Part shown: positions 42,950-54,100 of the stretch, piece by piece | How positions within the stretch are numbered: the stretch's first letter is position 1 | Layout of the letters: each line of letters opens with the position of its first letter | Source: Euclidia mi | Taxonomy: Eukaryota > Arthropoda > Insecta > Lepidoptera > Erebidae | Length of the DNA: 64,000 bases | Direction of reading: 5' to 3' | NCBI GenBank assembly: GCA_944739405.2 | Contig: OX123187.2 | Coordinates: 36,188,394 to 36,252,393 of the forward strand | Notes under the pieces: model-generated | The model's database searches: none | What the model saw: the letters and a program-made list of their open reading frames with translations, nothing else | What the model was told of the DNA's origin: nothing | Position numbers and translations under genes: made by a program

Positions 42950-43150
42950 TCTCAGGGCACGGGCGCCGAGCGCGCCGTTGTGTTGCCCCCGCGAGGTGCG
43001 CTCGCCTAGGCCGCGACCACTTTCGCTCTCTGCTGAGACCATTGGAGACCATTATAGAACCGCTTACACTTGCTGTTACACTCGCATCACTGTTTAGAAT
43101 GACGGGCGAAACTTGATACGCCGCGCTCCGTGCATTTTATACAACCCTGT
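42950..43150. promoter_or_regulatory. GC-rich island, possible promoter
   Basis: A sharp rise in G+C with CpG-rich motifs (GGGCGCCGAGCGCGCCGTTG). On the - strand a TATAAAAT stands at about 43134-43141, and ATCAAGTTTC about 25 bases further along resembles an initiator. A 112-codon - strand frame lies beyond it (42607-42945) but has no ATG near its start. A promoter is only an inference. Confidence 0.25.
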
Positions 43151-43520
43151 CATCGTTACTACTGCTGCATTTTTTCATAAGTATCCCGTTACCAATTCGA
43201 GGGAGGTCTAAAAGATAAGACTGTTTTGATATGGCATTACAATACATAAAGCAAACTTCCAACTTGATGATTTTCTCGATAATAGAGAAAAATAAATGAA
43301 CGAGCTCGTGTCAACGACCTGTACTATAGGCACATAATATTTGGACGATGAAGAGAAGTATACATCCGCGTATTCTCATACACTAAAATTGCAATACACG
43401 CAAAGAATTTTAATCACGGTACCGAAACGTAGTGAGATGTAATGATGGAGTGGAGAGGTCGGACCTCGGGTGAAGCGTGATCCAGACAATATTGCATAAA
43501 CCTGTTGAGACAATGAAGCA
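43151..43520. other. Intergenic, no supported gene
   Basis: AT-rich sequence between two GC-rich islands. Nothing supported. Confidence 0.4.
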
Positions 43521-43745
43521 CAAAGACAGTGGTGTGTGGACATTTGCGCGGGGGTCGCGTCCGCGTCGCTGGCTCGTGTGTTGCGGGTCTGATTCCCGGC
43601 GGAAGGGTCCCGGAGGAACGATCCAGGCGGGGTGGCGCGGCAGTGTGTCGGTCAGTCACCGCTCTGCCGGCGCGCCGCGCGCTCGCTGCTGTGTCGTGTT
43701 GCGTCGATCCACGCCGCTCCACGCCGCGCTGCTATTGTTCCGAGT
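43521..43745. promoter_or_regulatory. GC-rich island, possible promoter or 5' non-coding exon
   Basis: CpG-rich block (GGGGGTCGCGTCCGCGTCGC, CCGGCGCGCCGCGCGCTCGC) in AT-rich surroundings, with an initiator-like GGTCAGTCACC at about 43650. Overlapping frames on both strands are consequences of base composition. Confidence 0.25.
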
Positions 43746-45721
43746 AGCCGACACCTCCTATGTTTATCTGCTACCCTGGTACGCATGCCACGTCTAGTAT
43801 GAACTTGTGACGTGATCTTTCTGTTTTTCAGACTAGTGCCTCTATCTTTCAGTGGATTGTGACCGTTTATGTGTAAGATAGTGGAAAGTGACTTACTACC
43901 GAGGATTTTAGTTTCCGAGGATTTTATCTGTGATGCTGGAGAGGACTCTACTGCATTGAAAATTCCAGGTCATTACATTATAAACATTTTATAAGTTATT
44001 ATGTTAATAAGACAGGTAATGTAGTAGTGTTGATAATAATAACAAACATAGACCTTAAAGTTATTTTATACATAATGTAGAGTCCTTACTACACTTGAAT
44101 CTCTATGTCAAGCAGCAAGTGTAACAATTCTAAAGTTATGTGTTCGGAAAGATATATTTAGTAGAAAGTTTTGCTGCGTTTTTTTGCGTACGTTTTGTAG
44201 TATTTAATTACATATCACGGTATTTTTGTGTCAGGAAAAATAAACAAATGAAGCAGGAAAATGCAGACACAGTTAGCAACCTGTTTAATTGGATAATTGT
44301 TTTATTTGAGAGTTTCATTCATACATTTGTTTGTGTTTGTTTTAAAGTTATACAACAAATAACATACATTTGGTAATTTATTTTACAGAAGCGTATTTGT
44401 ATTTTAAACCAAACTGTCAAGGAGTACACAAAATTAGTTTCAGTGGCCATTTCTCTAGGATAGTTCTTCATATTTGCTAATGCAATTGAATGAATTAAAT
44501 TCTTATAAATTTTTACTCAATTTGGTAAAAGTTTAAAATCTATTGTATGAATTTACCTTATTAATGAATAACTATGTTTATAATTAGGTTTTATATAAAT
44601 AAAACATACTCGTAACACTAGATAATATTTGGTTTTCGTAGACTTCCGTAGAACACGTTTCGGTGTTTGATATTTAGAAATGATTATAACAAATTATGTT
44701 GAATGAAATCTGTCCACCAGTATTTTTGTGTTTTCGTGTGATTGACGAATAATACGAAATGTGTGTTCCACGTAACCGCCATAAATAGACGACCAGCTTG
44801 CGCGAAATATTAAAATAAGTAATTGTTAAATATCTCTTAAAAAGAGAGTTCCTGACGACAGTTATAAAGCATCGAAATCGATCTATCGTTAAAATTTGCA
44901 TGAAATAGCCACGTTTACAGACATTACCATGTTGACCCGATATGAAAATTAATGTGAAAATTTCGCCAACAGCCGTAAGACCGTCGATACTTCACTCCGT
45001 ACCTGCAGAGATGCGGGAGAAAGGCTGAACGGATACACACACGGCTTACGAATAAAAATGTAAGTACTAGCTGTATTTTTTTATTACCAACCCTTTTACA
45101 CTTGGGTCGGTCCAGTCGACCCCGTAGCCATAATGTATACCTACTCGTATGTATAAGCGCGGATATCAAAGGCTTTCACTTTATTGATGGGCGAAACGAT
45201 CTCGTACGACAGTTGTGAAACGCCTTGTATTGTCTTACGTTTATTTGGGTGAAAACGTAATGTGGAAGTATTAGGCGGCGTTTATAGTGTAACAATCAAA
45301 TTTTCTTTTTCTGTTTTGTTGATATAACAACTGGAGTAATCAACAAAGGGCCACATTATGTTCATCTTTCATGAACCTACATATTGCATACAATTTTTCA
45401 AACATTATAGCAAAGGACATTGGGCAAATAGTATGGGATTAAAACCCACGGCGGACAGACATGAAATTGTGAGTATATATCAGTAAATATCTCTTGTTTA
45501 TCATGGTAAGGGTCGCTTTCTTGTGGGTTGTGGGAATAAAAAAAAAAACATATTTTTAACATTATTTATTCGGCGTAATCAATGTCTATTGCGATTTTAT
45601 CTAAAAATACCGCAGAGATTTTGATTTCTTGTTGGTGCCTAGCCGAGGATAAAAAAAAATGATACTGATAATATGCCCGCAACTGTATATGGTACGGAGG
45701 CCATGTATACACGAGGAGTAA
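43746..45721. other. Intergenic, no supported gene
   Basis: AT-rich with short frames only. I see no element boundary that I can support. Confidence 0.45.
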
Positions 45722-45890
45722 TAATGACTTTTCGAAGTTATGTGTGTATTATATTGTTAATTATCGCTTACCCCGTGCCTCGGCGAGCACGTTAAACCGT
45801 CGGTCATATCTGGTTAGACCAGTAAGCGGTCCTCATGCTCCAAGGCGTTGGATGCAACCGGGATAACGCTAGGGCGATGATGGTGATGAT
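45722..45890 (+). mobile_element. SINE family C, fragment
   Basis: TAATGACTTTTCGAAGTTAT, GTGCCTCGGCGAGCACGTTA, AACCGTCGGTC and ..GGGATAACGCTAGGGCGATG follow the body of the - strand copy at 27110-27498 in shortened form, ending in a GATGATGATG run. Confidence 0.65.
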
Positions 45891-46463
45891 GATCAATATT
45901 TTATTGGTGATAAAATCTTGGTCTCAAATGTTCATGGCAGTAGGACTTGTCCAATCTTAGATGATGATCAAAATATCAGTTCTTCGTATGGCAACTGTGG
46001 GAAATCTCTAAAATCTGGATTGTTTCCATCTAATGGCATGAATGATCACTTGGCAGGCACATGCATGCACTCGATAGACCCGATTTGTAGCTATTTTTAA
46101 CAGAACGACAATTTATATTACCTAAATAGAGTATTAGATTTTTACTTTTTTTATAAATATATTTCTAGCTCAAACTTTGTTCTCCCACGGATTCCAAAAA
46201 AAACTCGTATGTACTGGTAAGAGCATTCATGCTCTTTCATTTTATACCAAGTTCGTCAATGTCCGTGACCGGGTCGGAATACGCCCAATGTCCTTTCATA
46301 TACTTACTTACCCATTTACATACAACATTATATAATTATCAGCTAGTTAATTTCAGTTCAACTTTCCCGTTACAAATAAATTCATTAGTATGAAATACTT
46401 CTTCCTAGATATCATTTTATATTATATCCTCTAAGCAATTCCCAAGTATTACAAGGTGCATAT
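45891..46463. other. Intergenic, no supported gene
   Basis: AT-rich sequence without supported features. Confidence 0.4.
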
Positions 46464-46697
46464 GGTTCCCACCAAGAACTTAAGGTCCCAAGCCAACCTC
46501 ACCTGCAAGTAGTGCACCTGCCGATCAACGGACGAGGCTCTGGCAATCAAAATATCCCGAAAAGCGGCAATAGGCTCGCCACCTATTACGTGGGATCAAA
46601 ACACTGGCGAAAAGTGGGCGTTTAATATGCCTCTGCCTACCCCTTCGTGGAAACCCCCCACGCGTGCCCAGGCGTGAGTATATGTATGTATGTATGT
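46464..46697 (+). mobile_element. SINE, family B
   Basis: Head GGTTCCCACCAAGAACTTAA, GGTCCCAAGCCAACCTCACC, TGCACCTGCCGATCAACGG, then the 3' domain AATAGGCTCGCCACCTATTA and CTGCCTACCCCTTCGTGGAA, ending CAGGCGTGAGTATATG and (TATG)n. A short insertion (CCCCCCACGCGTGCC) interrupts the end. Same family as 32622-32850. Confidence 0.75.
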
Positions 46698-47836
46698 ACA
46701 AAGTGCAAAGATTTGTCATCGATAAAGCACATCTAGAACAGTAGCGCAGTTTAACGAAGTCTTTATGACGTTTCATCTAAGTTCAAATACCTGCCACCAG
46801 CAGTGTGAACTATATACGAGTACGTACATACCTACGTGCAGCTGCCGGGTCCCGCGTTCCGTGTGACAGGCGAATTGATGCGAAAATATTTTTAACCGCG
46901 AGCACACGCTTCAGTAGAACCAATGTTCATGAACATATAGGTACATACACATGCACATTATGAGCCATATTTAGCTCCATATTTCACGATTAATTAGACA
47001 CAAATTGATTACGGCGCACTTGTTAAATTTTTGCTTCCTATGTAAGGCTTATGTTTATGTACCTTAACGCATCATTAGAAATCTATGTTTTGCATTTGAT
47101 TGTTTTAATGTGAAAAAGTTCATGTATCTCTTATGAGAATGCAACCAATATTACTAACATTGACTTCGCACTTTCATTGTCATCAGATTCAAACACGTCG
47201 AGAAAAATGATTATATGCTTTAGTAACGCATAAATTTGGTAATACTACAGAAATATTACCAAGAGCAAGGTCGGTGTGCATAATAATATTCAATAAAAAA
47301 TAGACATCTTCATTCACCTTTTACAGAAATACTTTCTAGCGAGATTCTCAATCATACCTATGTCGCTTGAAATACATCTGTTTATGTAGTATTTCCAGTA
47401 TGGAATTTCAATAGTAATCTTGAAGCGAAACTTAACTCTAATGAGTAGTGCAATCATAGAACCTATCATCAAGTGGAAATTAGCTTTACATAAATAGGAA
47501 CATGTGTTACACAACTTGACGATTTATATATAAACATTATGGCAATATGTAGATATTGCCGTATATAAGTAGTTAAATAAGAATAGTACTGTCACATTTG
47601 CTCAAAGAAAATAATAAACATTTTGTGATTCTTAAAAAAAGTTGCAATCGATAAAGATTAGTATCTCTAACTATAAATTGCTTTCACACAATACCCGTAT
47701 GGCTAATTAGCAATTGTCCTCGCGTGCTGCAAAATTGATTCCCGGCTCAGAATTAAATAGAAATACTTCTGAAATACGAGCCTTCAAGTTAATTTAACAG
47801 TAAATAACTGTATGAATAGCAAATTCACCTAACTGC
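46698..47836. other. Intergenic, no supported gene
   Basis: AT-rich sequence. I see nothing supported. Confidence 0.4.
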
Positions 47837-48148
47837 AGCTCGTGCAATGTCATTGAAGATGTGCAGCATTTGCTGATGGAATGTGTTAGGAACCGGAACG
47901 AGAGGGTAATTTTAATAAAAGAGTTCCAGTTGAATTTATTAGAGGTAGGATTAGTGCAAACAATTTAAGCACAACCAAAATCAACCCTAGCAAAAATATT
48001 GTGTCAGCTCATTAACTATATTTAATTTCAAATATTTATAATATTTTAGTTGTAAGTCCTAATGTTGTTTTTGTACAAGGCATGATGGGGTTGGCGTATC
48101 CACGTGGATAAAAACCCCAATTCAAATAAAGAATAAAAAAAAACGATA
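47837..48148 (+). pseudogene. Non-LTR retrotransposon 3' end
   Basis: A frame encodes CSSCNVIEDVQHLLMECVRN and about 22 further residues to a TAA at about 47966. The CxxC...DV.HLL.EC pattern is the Cys/His C-terminus of LINE polyproteins downstream of the reverse transcriptase. A 3' UTR with CACGTGGATAAAAACCCC and AATAAAGAATAAAAAAAAA follows. Strongly 5'-truncated; the clade (Jockey/R1/I-like) cannot be decided. Confidence 0.7.
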
Positions 48149-48757
48149 TGTATATATGTCTGCTACTGTGATACATGTTAAGTCATTACATATAAATATT
48201 CATAACGATGTCATTGAGCAGTGATGAAAATATTTTAATAATTTACCTCTGGTATATGCTAACTAGCTTCATAAATACATGATATTTTTATCGAGAAATA
48301 GAAAATTTCAACATATAGAAACACTAAGATCTTTACTATCTTACATTGCATACAACCATATCGCAAAGTCACTTTCAAAGTGCAATGTAAAGGGATTGCA
48401 GACTTTTATCTACATTTATAGTAAAAGGTACGAAAGAGGTCCGTAGATGCATCTCGCAATTGTAAGAGTCACACTCAATATTTTGTTTCAACTTATTTTA
48501 TTTTCCTACAATATAAAAGCTTTTGCAAGTAAGAGCATCTAACACAATATGTAGTAACATTAGAAAATAATTTGCGCATTTTAAATCACTTCATCTACTG
48601 AAAAATCATCTTGGTATTTAGTACTGATCTTGATTACTGATCTGTAGCAGTTTGCATACTATTCATGATCATAACAAGTTATTAAAAGAAACAATAAGTA
48701 GAACTGTCCGACGAAACTAAATTTTATTCGCAGTCAATATATCCTATGTACAGAAAA
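48149..48757. other. Intergenic, no supported gene
   Basis: AT-rich sequence without supported features. Confidence 0.4.
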
Positions 48758-49040
48758 ATTGGGCAAGTGCGAGTCGGACTCGCGCACGAAGGGTTCCGTA
48801 CCATCATTTATAAAAGAAAATCGCGTTCGTTGTTTTTTTTCGTTTTATTTTTAGTATTTGTTATTATAGCGGCAACTAAAATACATAATTTGTGAAAATT
48901 TCAGCTTTCTAGCTATCATGGTTTATGAGATACAGCCTGGTGACAGACAGACAAACAGACAGACGGACAGACAGATAGACAGACAGCTTAGGCTTAGTAA
49001 TAGGGTTCCATTTTTTACCTTTTAGGTACGGAACCCTAAA
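48758..49040. mobile_element. Repeat with AGGGTTCCGTACC inverted ends
   Basis: Begins TGGGCAAGTGCGAGTCGGAC, has AGGGTTCCGTACC at 48790-48802 and its inverse GGTACGGAACCCT at 49025-49037, and carries a (GACAGACAGACA)n stretch near 48940-48985. This is a very common lepidopteran repeat, usually attributed to non-LTR retrotransposon 3' ends. It does not code. Confidence 0.7.
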
Positions 49041-49399
49041 AAGTAACAAATACTCGTACTTTCTCCCAATGACTCAGGGCTTGGATCATATGTTTACTAA
49101 AATACATGAACATTATAAAAACAGTTTCAAGTAAAATGTGATAGACTGTTAGCATATACAATAAAAGTATAGATCTAAACAAATAACACAGACACTTGTT
49201 TTGCACAACGCTTACTTAAAATGAACAGACAGATGTACGAGACATTGTCCTTTCACCAGCGCGAGAGAGTTCAGAGCGAACACTGAACACCAGTTAAACT
49301 GTCGCCGAGGTCAAAGTCGATATCAAACCCTACACCAAACCGTCTGGTCAACGTGGTATAGTAGGCCAAATCCTCCTATCGATTGACGAAGCTAATTTT

Positions 49400-49650
49400 T
49401 CCCTAGAATCACTCCTGTTTCCCCGAAGTATTAGGCAGAGGTGTAATATTACACCGACATTTCACCATGTTATGAATTTTAGGTCCCACATAATAGGGGG
49501 CGAGCCTATCACCGTTATCTGGCACATTGCCAGAATCCGTATTGCTACTGAGAATTCGGGAAAACTCAATAACGCTTTTGTCTGACCGGGTATCGAACCC
49601 GGGACCTCTCGATCAGCGGACTTATACGCACTGGAAAACGGAGGTAGTTA
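49400..49650 (-). mobile_element. SINE, family A, diverged
   Basis: On the - strand a degraded head (TGCGTATAAGTCCGCTGATC, B-box GGGTTCGATACCCGG), then GAGTTTTCCCGAATTCTCAG, AATACGGATTCTGGCAATGT and the 3' domain AATAATATTAC.. to GGGGAAACAGGAGTGA. More diverged than the other family A copies. A further 3' fragment lies at about 49706-49735. Confidence 0.7.
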
Positions 49651-49857
49651 CGAAGCTATTATAGCGCAAAATAGGAGAGGCCTACCTAGCAGTGGACTTC
49701 CAAAGACTCACGCCTGTTTCCCGAAGGGGTACATAGAGACTACGGAACGCCATTTGCAAAGATCCTGAAATACCTCTCTTGCTTCATTCACTCCCATCAA
49801 GTTTCTCATGCATGCTTGTTTAGACTGACTAAGGCTGTATGATGAGGACAACGATTT

Positions 49858-49902
49858 TCATTCGTAATTTGAACTATGTAGCATAGTTCAAATTACGAAT
49901 GA
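49858..49902. repeat. Perfect 45-base hairpin
   Basis: Two 21-base arms, TCATTCGTAATTTGAACTAT plus G and its exact reverse complement, enclose a 3-base TAG loop. Not at the edge of any element that I recognise. Confidence 0.9.
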
Positions 49903-50261
49903 CGCTGAGTTTCGACAGAATACCATCATCCATACAGAATAAACTAGCGCATCACTTCCCGTGGATGTCATAAAAGGCGACGAGCATTAGCATCCGCCGG
50001 TGCCAAGATCTTATCAAACTGCAGGCACTAAACCACGTTGCTATTCGTGATATACTTACATACATACTTTTTAAGATTACCAACATGGCAACATTATAAA
50101 CAAATAAAGTCCAACCCTCCACCAAGTATTCCCTGTACATCAAAAGGCATAATAGAAAATATGTGTTTATTAATTAATATTTATTTATGGTATGTAAGTA
50201 TATGTACGTATATTAGATAATTAGGTATCTATCATTATATATTATTTTGTAGGTTTCGGTC

Positions 50262-50420
50262 TTCTTTTTTTTTTTCATCTTTATTTAAGAACTGCACCTA
50301 TTACATGTTTCTCTGCATCACCCAAAGGTTAACTGGTAGATAATGCCTTTGGCATTAAGTCCGCCTTTGTACAAATTGTTTGTGCATAAAGTTATAAATA
50401 AATAAATAAATAAATAAAAA
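50262..50420 (+). mobile_element. LINE 3'-end fragment
   Basis: A T-tract, then GGTTAACTGGTAGATAATGC, CTTTGGCATTAAGTCCGCCT, TTGTGCATAAAGTTATAAAT and (AAAT)n. Same 3' end as the inverted fragment at 27508-27610. Typical for 5'-truncated lepidopteran non-LTR retrotransposons. Confidence 0.7.
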
Positions 50421-50929
50421 ATCAATTGTTATGAACCACATGGTTCATTAAATAGGTAATGTGAAAATTTATTTTTAAAATCGATAGACTTCTATGATTC
50501 GGGTTTCTAGTCATCTCTTCACTTGGGTATTTCAGTGCATGGGATCATAATTTCTTGACCGCAACCCTCACGTACAATTTTCTTTTGTTTGTTACGTAGG
50601 TATTCTTCGAAATGTTCTAGCTCACTATAATCAATATCTTACCTATATGGAATCCAAAGTATTGGATGATGAAATTCGCTCCGTTACTTACGTACTACTT
50701 TATAGTGCATGGATCAAGTAAAGGCGTGTAAAAGGGAACATACGACCATGTAACTACAAACCTTATACCAAAGCCTTTTACGCTCAAAGATTTGTTTGAA
50801 AAAATGCAGTTGTTTAAAGCTCACTCATCATCAACTTAGTATTGCAGAGCACATGGTATATGAAAAGTTTAACTGAACCCAAAAACTGTAGTAGCCACAA
50901 CAATATTGATTTTTTTTAATTTTTTTTTA

Positions 50930-51172
50930 TTTATAGTCTCACGCCTGTATCCCAGAAGGGGTAGGCAGAGGTGTAAATATTACACCCACATTTCGCCATG
51001 AATTTTTAGGTCCCACGTAATAGGGGGCGAGCCTATTGTCGTTACCGGGCACATCACCAGACTCCGGGCTGCTACTGAGTATTCGGAAAAACCCAGTAAC
51101 ACTTTGCCCGACCCGGGAATCGAACCCGGGACCTCCGATCAGCAGTCGCATACGCTATCTACTGGACCACGG
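50930..51172 (-). mobile_element. SINE, family A
   Basis: - strand order: shortened head (CCGTGGTCCAGTAGATAGCG), B-box GGGTTCGATTCCCGG, GGGTTTTTCCGAATACTCAG, 3' domain AATAGGCTCGCCCCCTATTA and CTACCCCTTCTGGGATACAG, then GCGTGAGACTATAAATAAA. Very similar to the copy at 40200-40456. Confidence 0.82.
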
Positions 51173-54100
51173 ATATTTAATTAAAATCGCGCGAACTAAG
51201 CTAAAACATGTTTATTCTTTGAACTATTTTACATAATGTTCTATACAGAGATAGAGTAATTGGAAAGTAGAGCGCGAAGATATTTTTATATATATGAGTA
51301 TAACCGTATATTGTTATTCTAAACGTAATTAGGCTTGAATATTTCTAGGTAAACTTAACAGCATAAAATAAAGATTTAAATTACCTATAATAGCCAGACT
51401 GCTCTGTTGGTCTAAGTTTGTGGTTATTGATACCAACTGATAAACCTCCTGAATTCATTAGATCACTATCCGAAGAATATATTTATGTGATAAGTTCGAT
51501 GTATTTTTCATTTTTCTGTTTCTGTCTGTTATTGATCTTCTCTTCAGTTTCATTTGTACACGTAATTCATATCAATAATGTTATATAGCATTTTGCTTTT
51601 TTTATTTCATCATCATCACCCTGATGCAGTCAACTGCTGGATATAGGCTTCACCACTCGAGATTCTTTAATTTAGGGATTTTTAAAGCATGCGAACCACA
51701 TAACACCTTATTCTAATATTTCACTTAATAAAATTACAATAGATATATTATTATGTTGATTAATATCGTTACTATGGATGGGGTATCTGAAAATTGTATA
51801 AAACAGTTCAAAAAGTGTCATCGACATAGATACGATAAAATTTAATATAGCAAAGTAGCACCATTACCATTCTTGTAAACATAAAAAAACCGGTAGAGGT
51901 TAATTTCGTTCTAGTAAACCAATAGGGCAATTACTAAAACATGAAGCATAATTAGTGGATAACTGTGTAACTAACTATCAAGCTGCCTATCCGTTTAACT
52001 AAATCGCCTAAACAACCTACAATTGTCACTCAGTGTCACTTCGCAACGTAGCCCTATTTAAATGCACGTACTTTTCCTTCGCAGACCTATGGAGACTTAA
52101 TTCAGATGCAAACAAAAAATACTGTCATATATTAAAACAATCCGAAACGTACGACACGGAATTTAATACATGTTACTTATAATATAATGCCTACAATTAA
52201 TATACTAGGTGTAAATCTTCTTAACATATTATTACACAGTAACACTCTACCAGCCTAATGTTTCTCTCGTAATTTTATAGTCCGTCATAATGCTAATTAC
52301 TGTCGGAGTGTCGGCCATTGTAGCTTCTATCTATAATAAACTGACCACCAGCAAGCTCTACGTGTTAAAGTAAAGTTAACTTCGTCACGTGACCACTGCT
52401 AACAAAACGCATTCTCATTGTGGTGTTACATTACAGAACATTTACATGCAACTATATCGGTGAACCGATTTCCCTTACAGCTTTTCACAAAGTTTCAAAT
52501 ACACACCGATATATATTACTGCGGGCACCATGTTTAGTCCTAACATACAGAGTAGAATAACGAACCGCATAATAAACTTGCTATCTGATCGTCAAATACA
52601 CTAAATAACGCAATTTCTCTTAGTTTATCTCAACATAATACGCACTGAACTATTTCCCTTTCGCGCCCAGAGCGCCGTGGAAACACGAACGCTATTTAAA
52701 AACGTGTTATGTTCGCTGCACGTTCTCAATTTTAGATATTAGTTGAAACTATGAATGTGTTCTAAACAAAATTATTCTGCGAAACTATTACCGGCTAGTA
52801 TATACACGCACAACGCATTCTGCGCGTGACGTTCGAGGGATATTAGATCTATTGGCGACAGTGTTAGGACGTATAATCGTGCGCACTTACGTGGTGCATT
52901 GTTGCAGGAATAATGCACTGACGGCAGTAGTTTACGAGGTCTTTCACCGGCCACATTATATAGGTCAGTTAGATTAGCAACGCTCCCCGCGCTTCTAACT
53001 ACTACTTGCATACGGACGCTATAACATTATGAAATGTTGCTATAAATACATCATCGTAACGACAAAATGATCAAAAACTACATATCACACCATATTTTCA
53101 TATGAATTTCAATATGAACATGCTTAGTAACATTTTATAAAAACTCGTAATTGAAGACCTCTCCTTGTGTGCCTACGTCTGCTTGAGAGTACGCCCACTA
53201 CCTATTGTACTTGATGGCTTGCGTAGGCAATATGAACTAGACTAAAAAAACATTTATAATAATTTCAGGACTGAAAATTAAAAACTGTTTCACTATATTT
53301 ATGGTAGAAAACTAGGATAATTATAAAGATGATAGGTTTTAATTATACATAAAACATCTGTAGTCAGATTCTAATTGGAACAGGTTGAGTCTCTAAAATA
53401 TTAAATTATTAATACTTGTTTTAGACTATGATATTAAAAAAATAATGAAATCAGTTTACCTAGCTGTCCTAGTTATATTATTATTCATATAAGTCATCGA
53501 ACAATGGCTCTACCTCATGTTCCCCAGATCAAAACGCGTACATATTTCCTTGCAAGAAATGGTCGCACAAACACTAGGTTAATGATTACCTGCGACGCTG
53601 TTCCTAAGGTCTAACGCGACCTCATTTCAATGCATTGTTTCTACTCCTTATCGACTTATTATTGTAGCACATATTATACGACCATTAATTTACGCTTTTC
53701 ATGTCCCACATCTGCGCAATAAACGCAATAATGTTACTTCGCTGATATGCAAACGTTTATATACCCTTCGTTCTATTTTAACAAAGCACTTTTGCCTCTA
53801 GAAACGACGGCAGGCCAACCATCATTTAATCCAGTTGATCCTTATTTGCTCCAAATGAAACCCGATGTCGAGAGCTCATGAAATCGGCTCTTCGACCTGT
53901 AATGTTAACTTTGTCCCGTTTCAGACGACATTTGCGAAACTAAATTTTAGAGGCCTATCTTAGGTTTACAAGAACATTGGCCTCCTTTACAATTAATAGT
54001 TTGTACTTAACTTTGTAAGATTGTCTGATAGATGGATACTACTTATAAATTTGTACTACCGTTGTATGAAGAGTTGTATCATTCATGTTCATATTAAACA

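Noticed and set aside
43414..43797. Frames on both strands in the GC-rich island at 43.6 kb
   Set aside because: Open because of base composition; the protein sequences are low-complexity and unlike any family I know.
48940..48990. GACAGACAGACA microsatellite as a separate feature
   Set aside because: It is an internal part of the common repeat at 48758-49040 and occurs in the same place in that repeat family.
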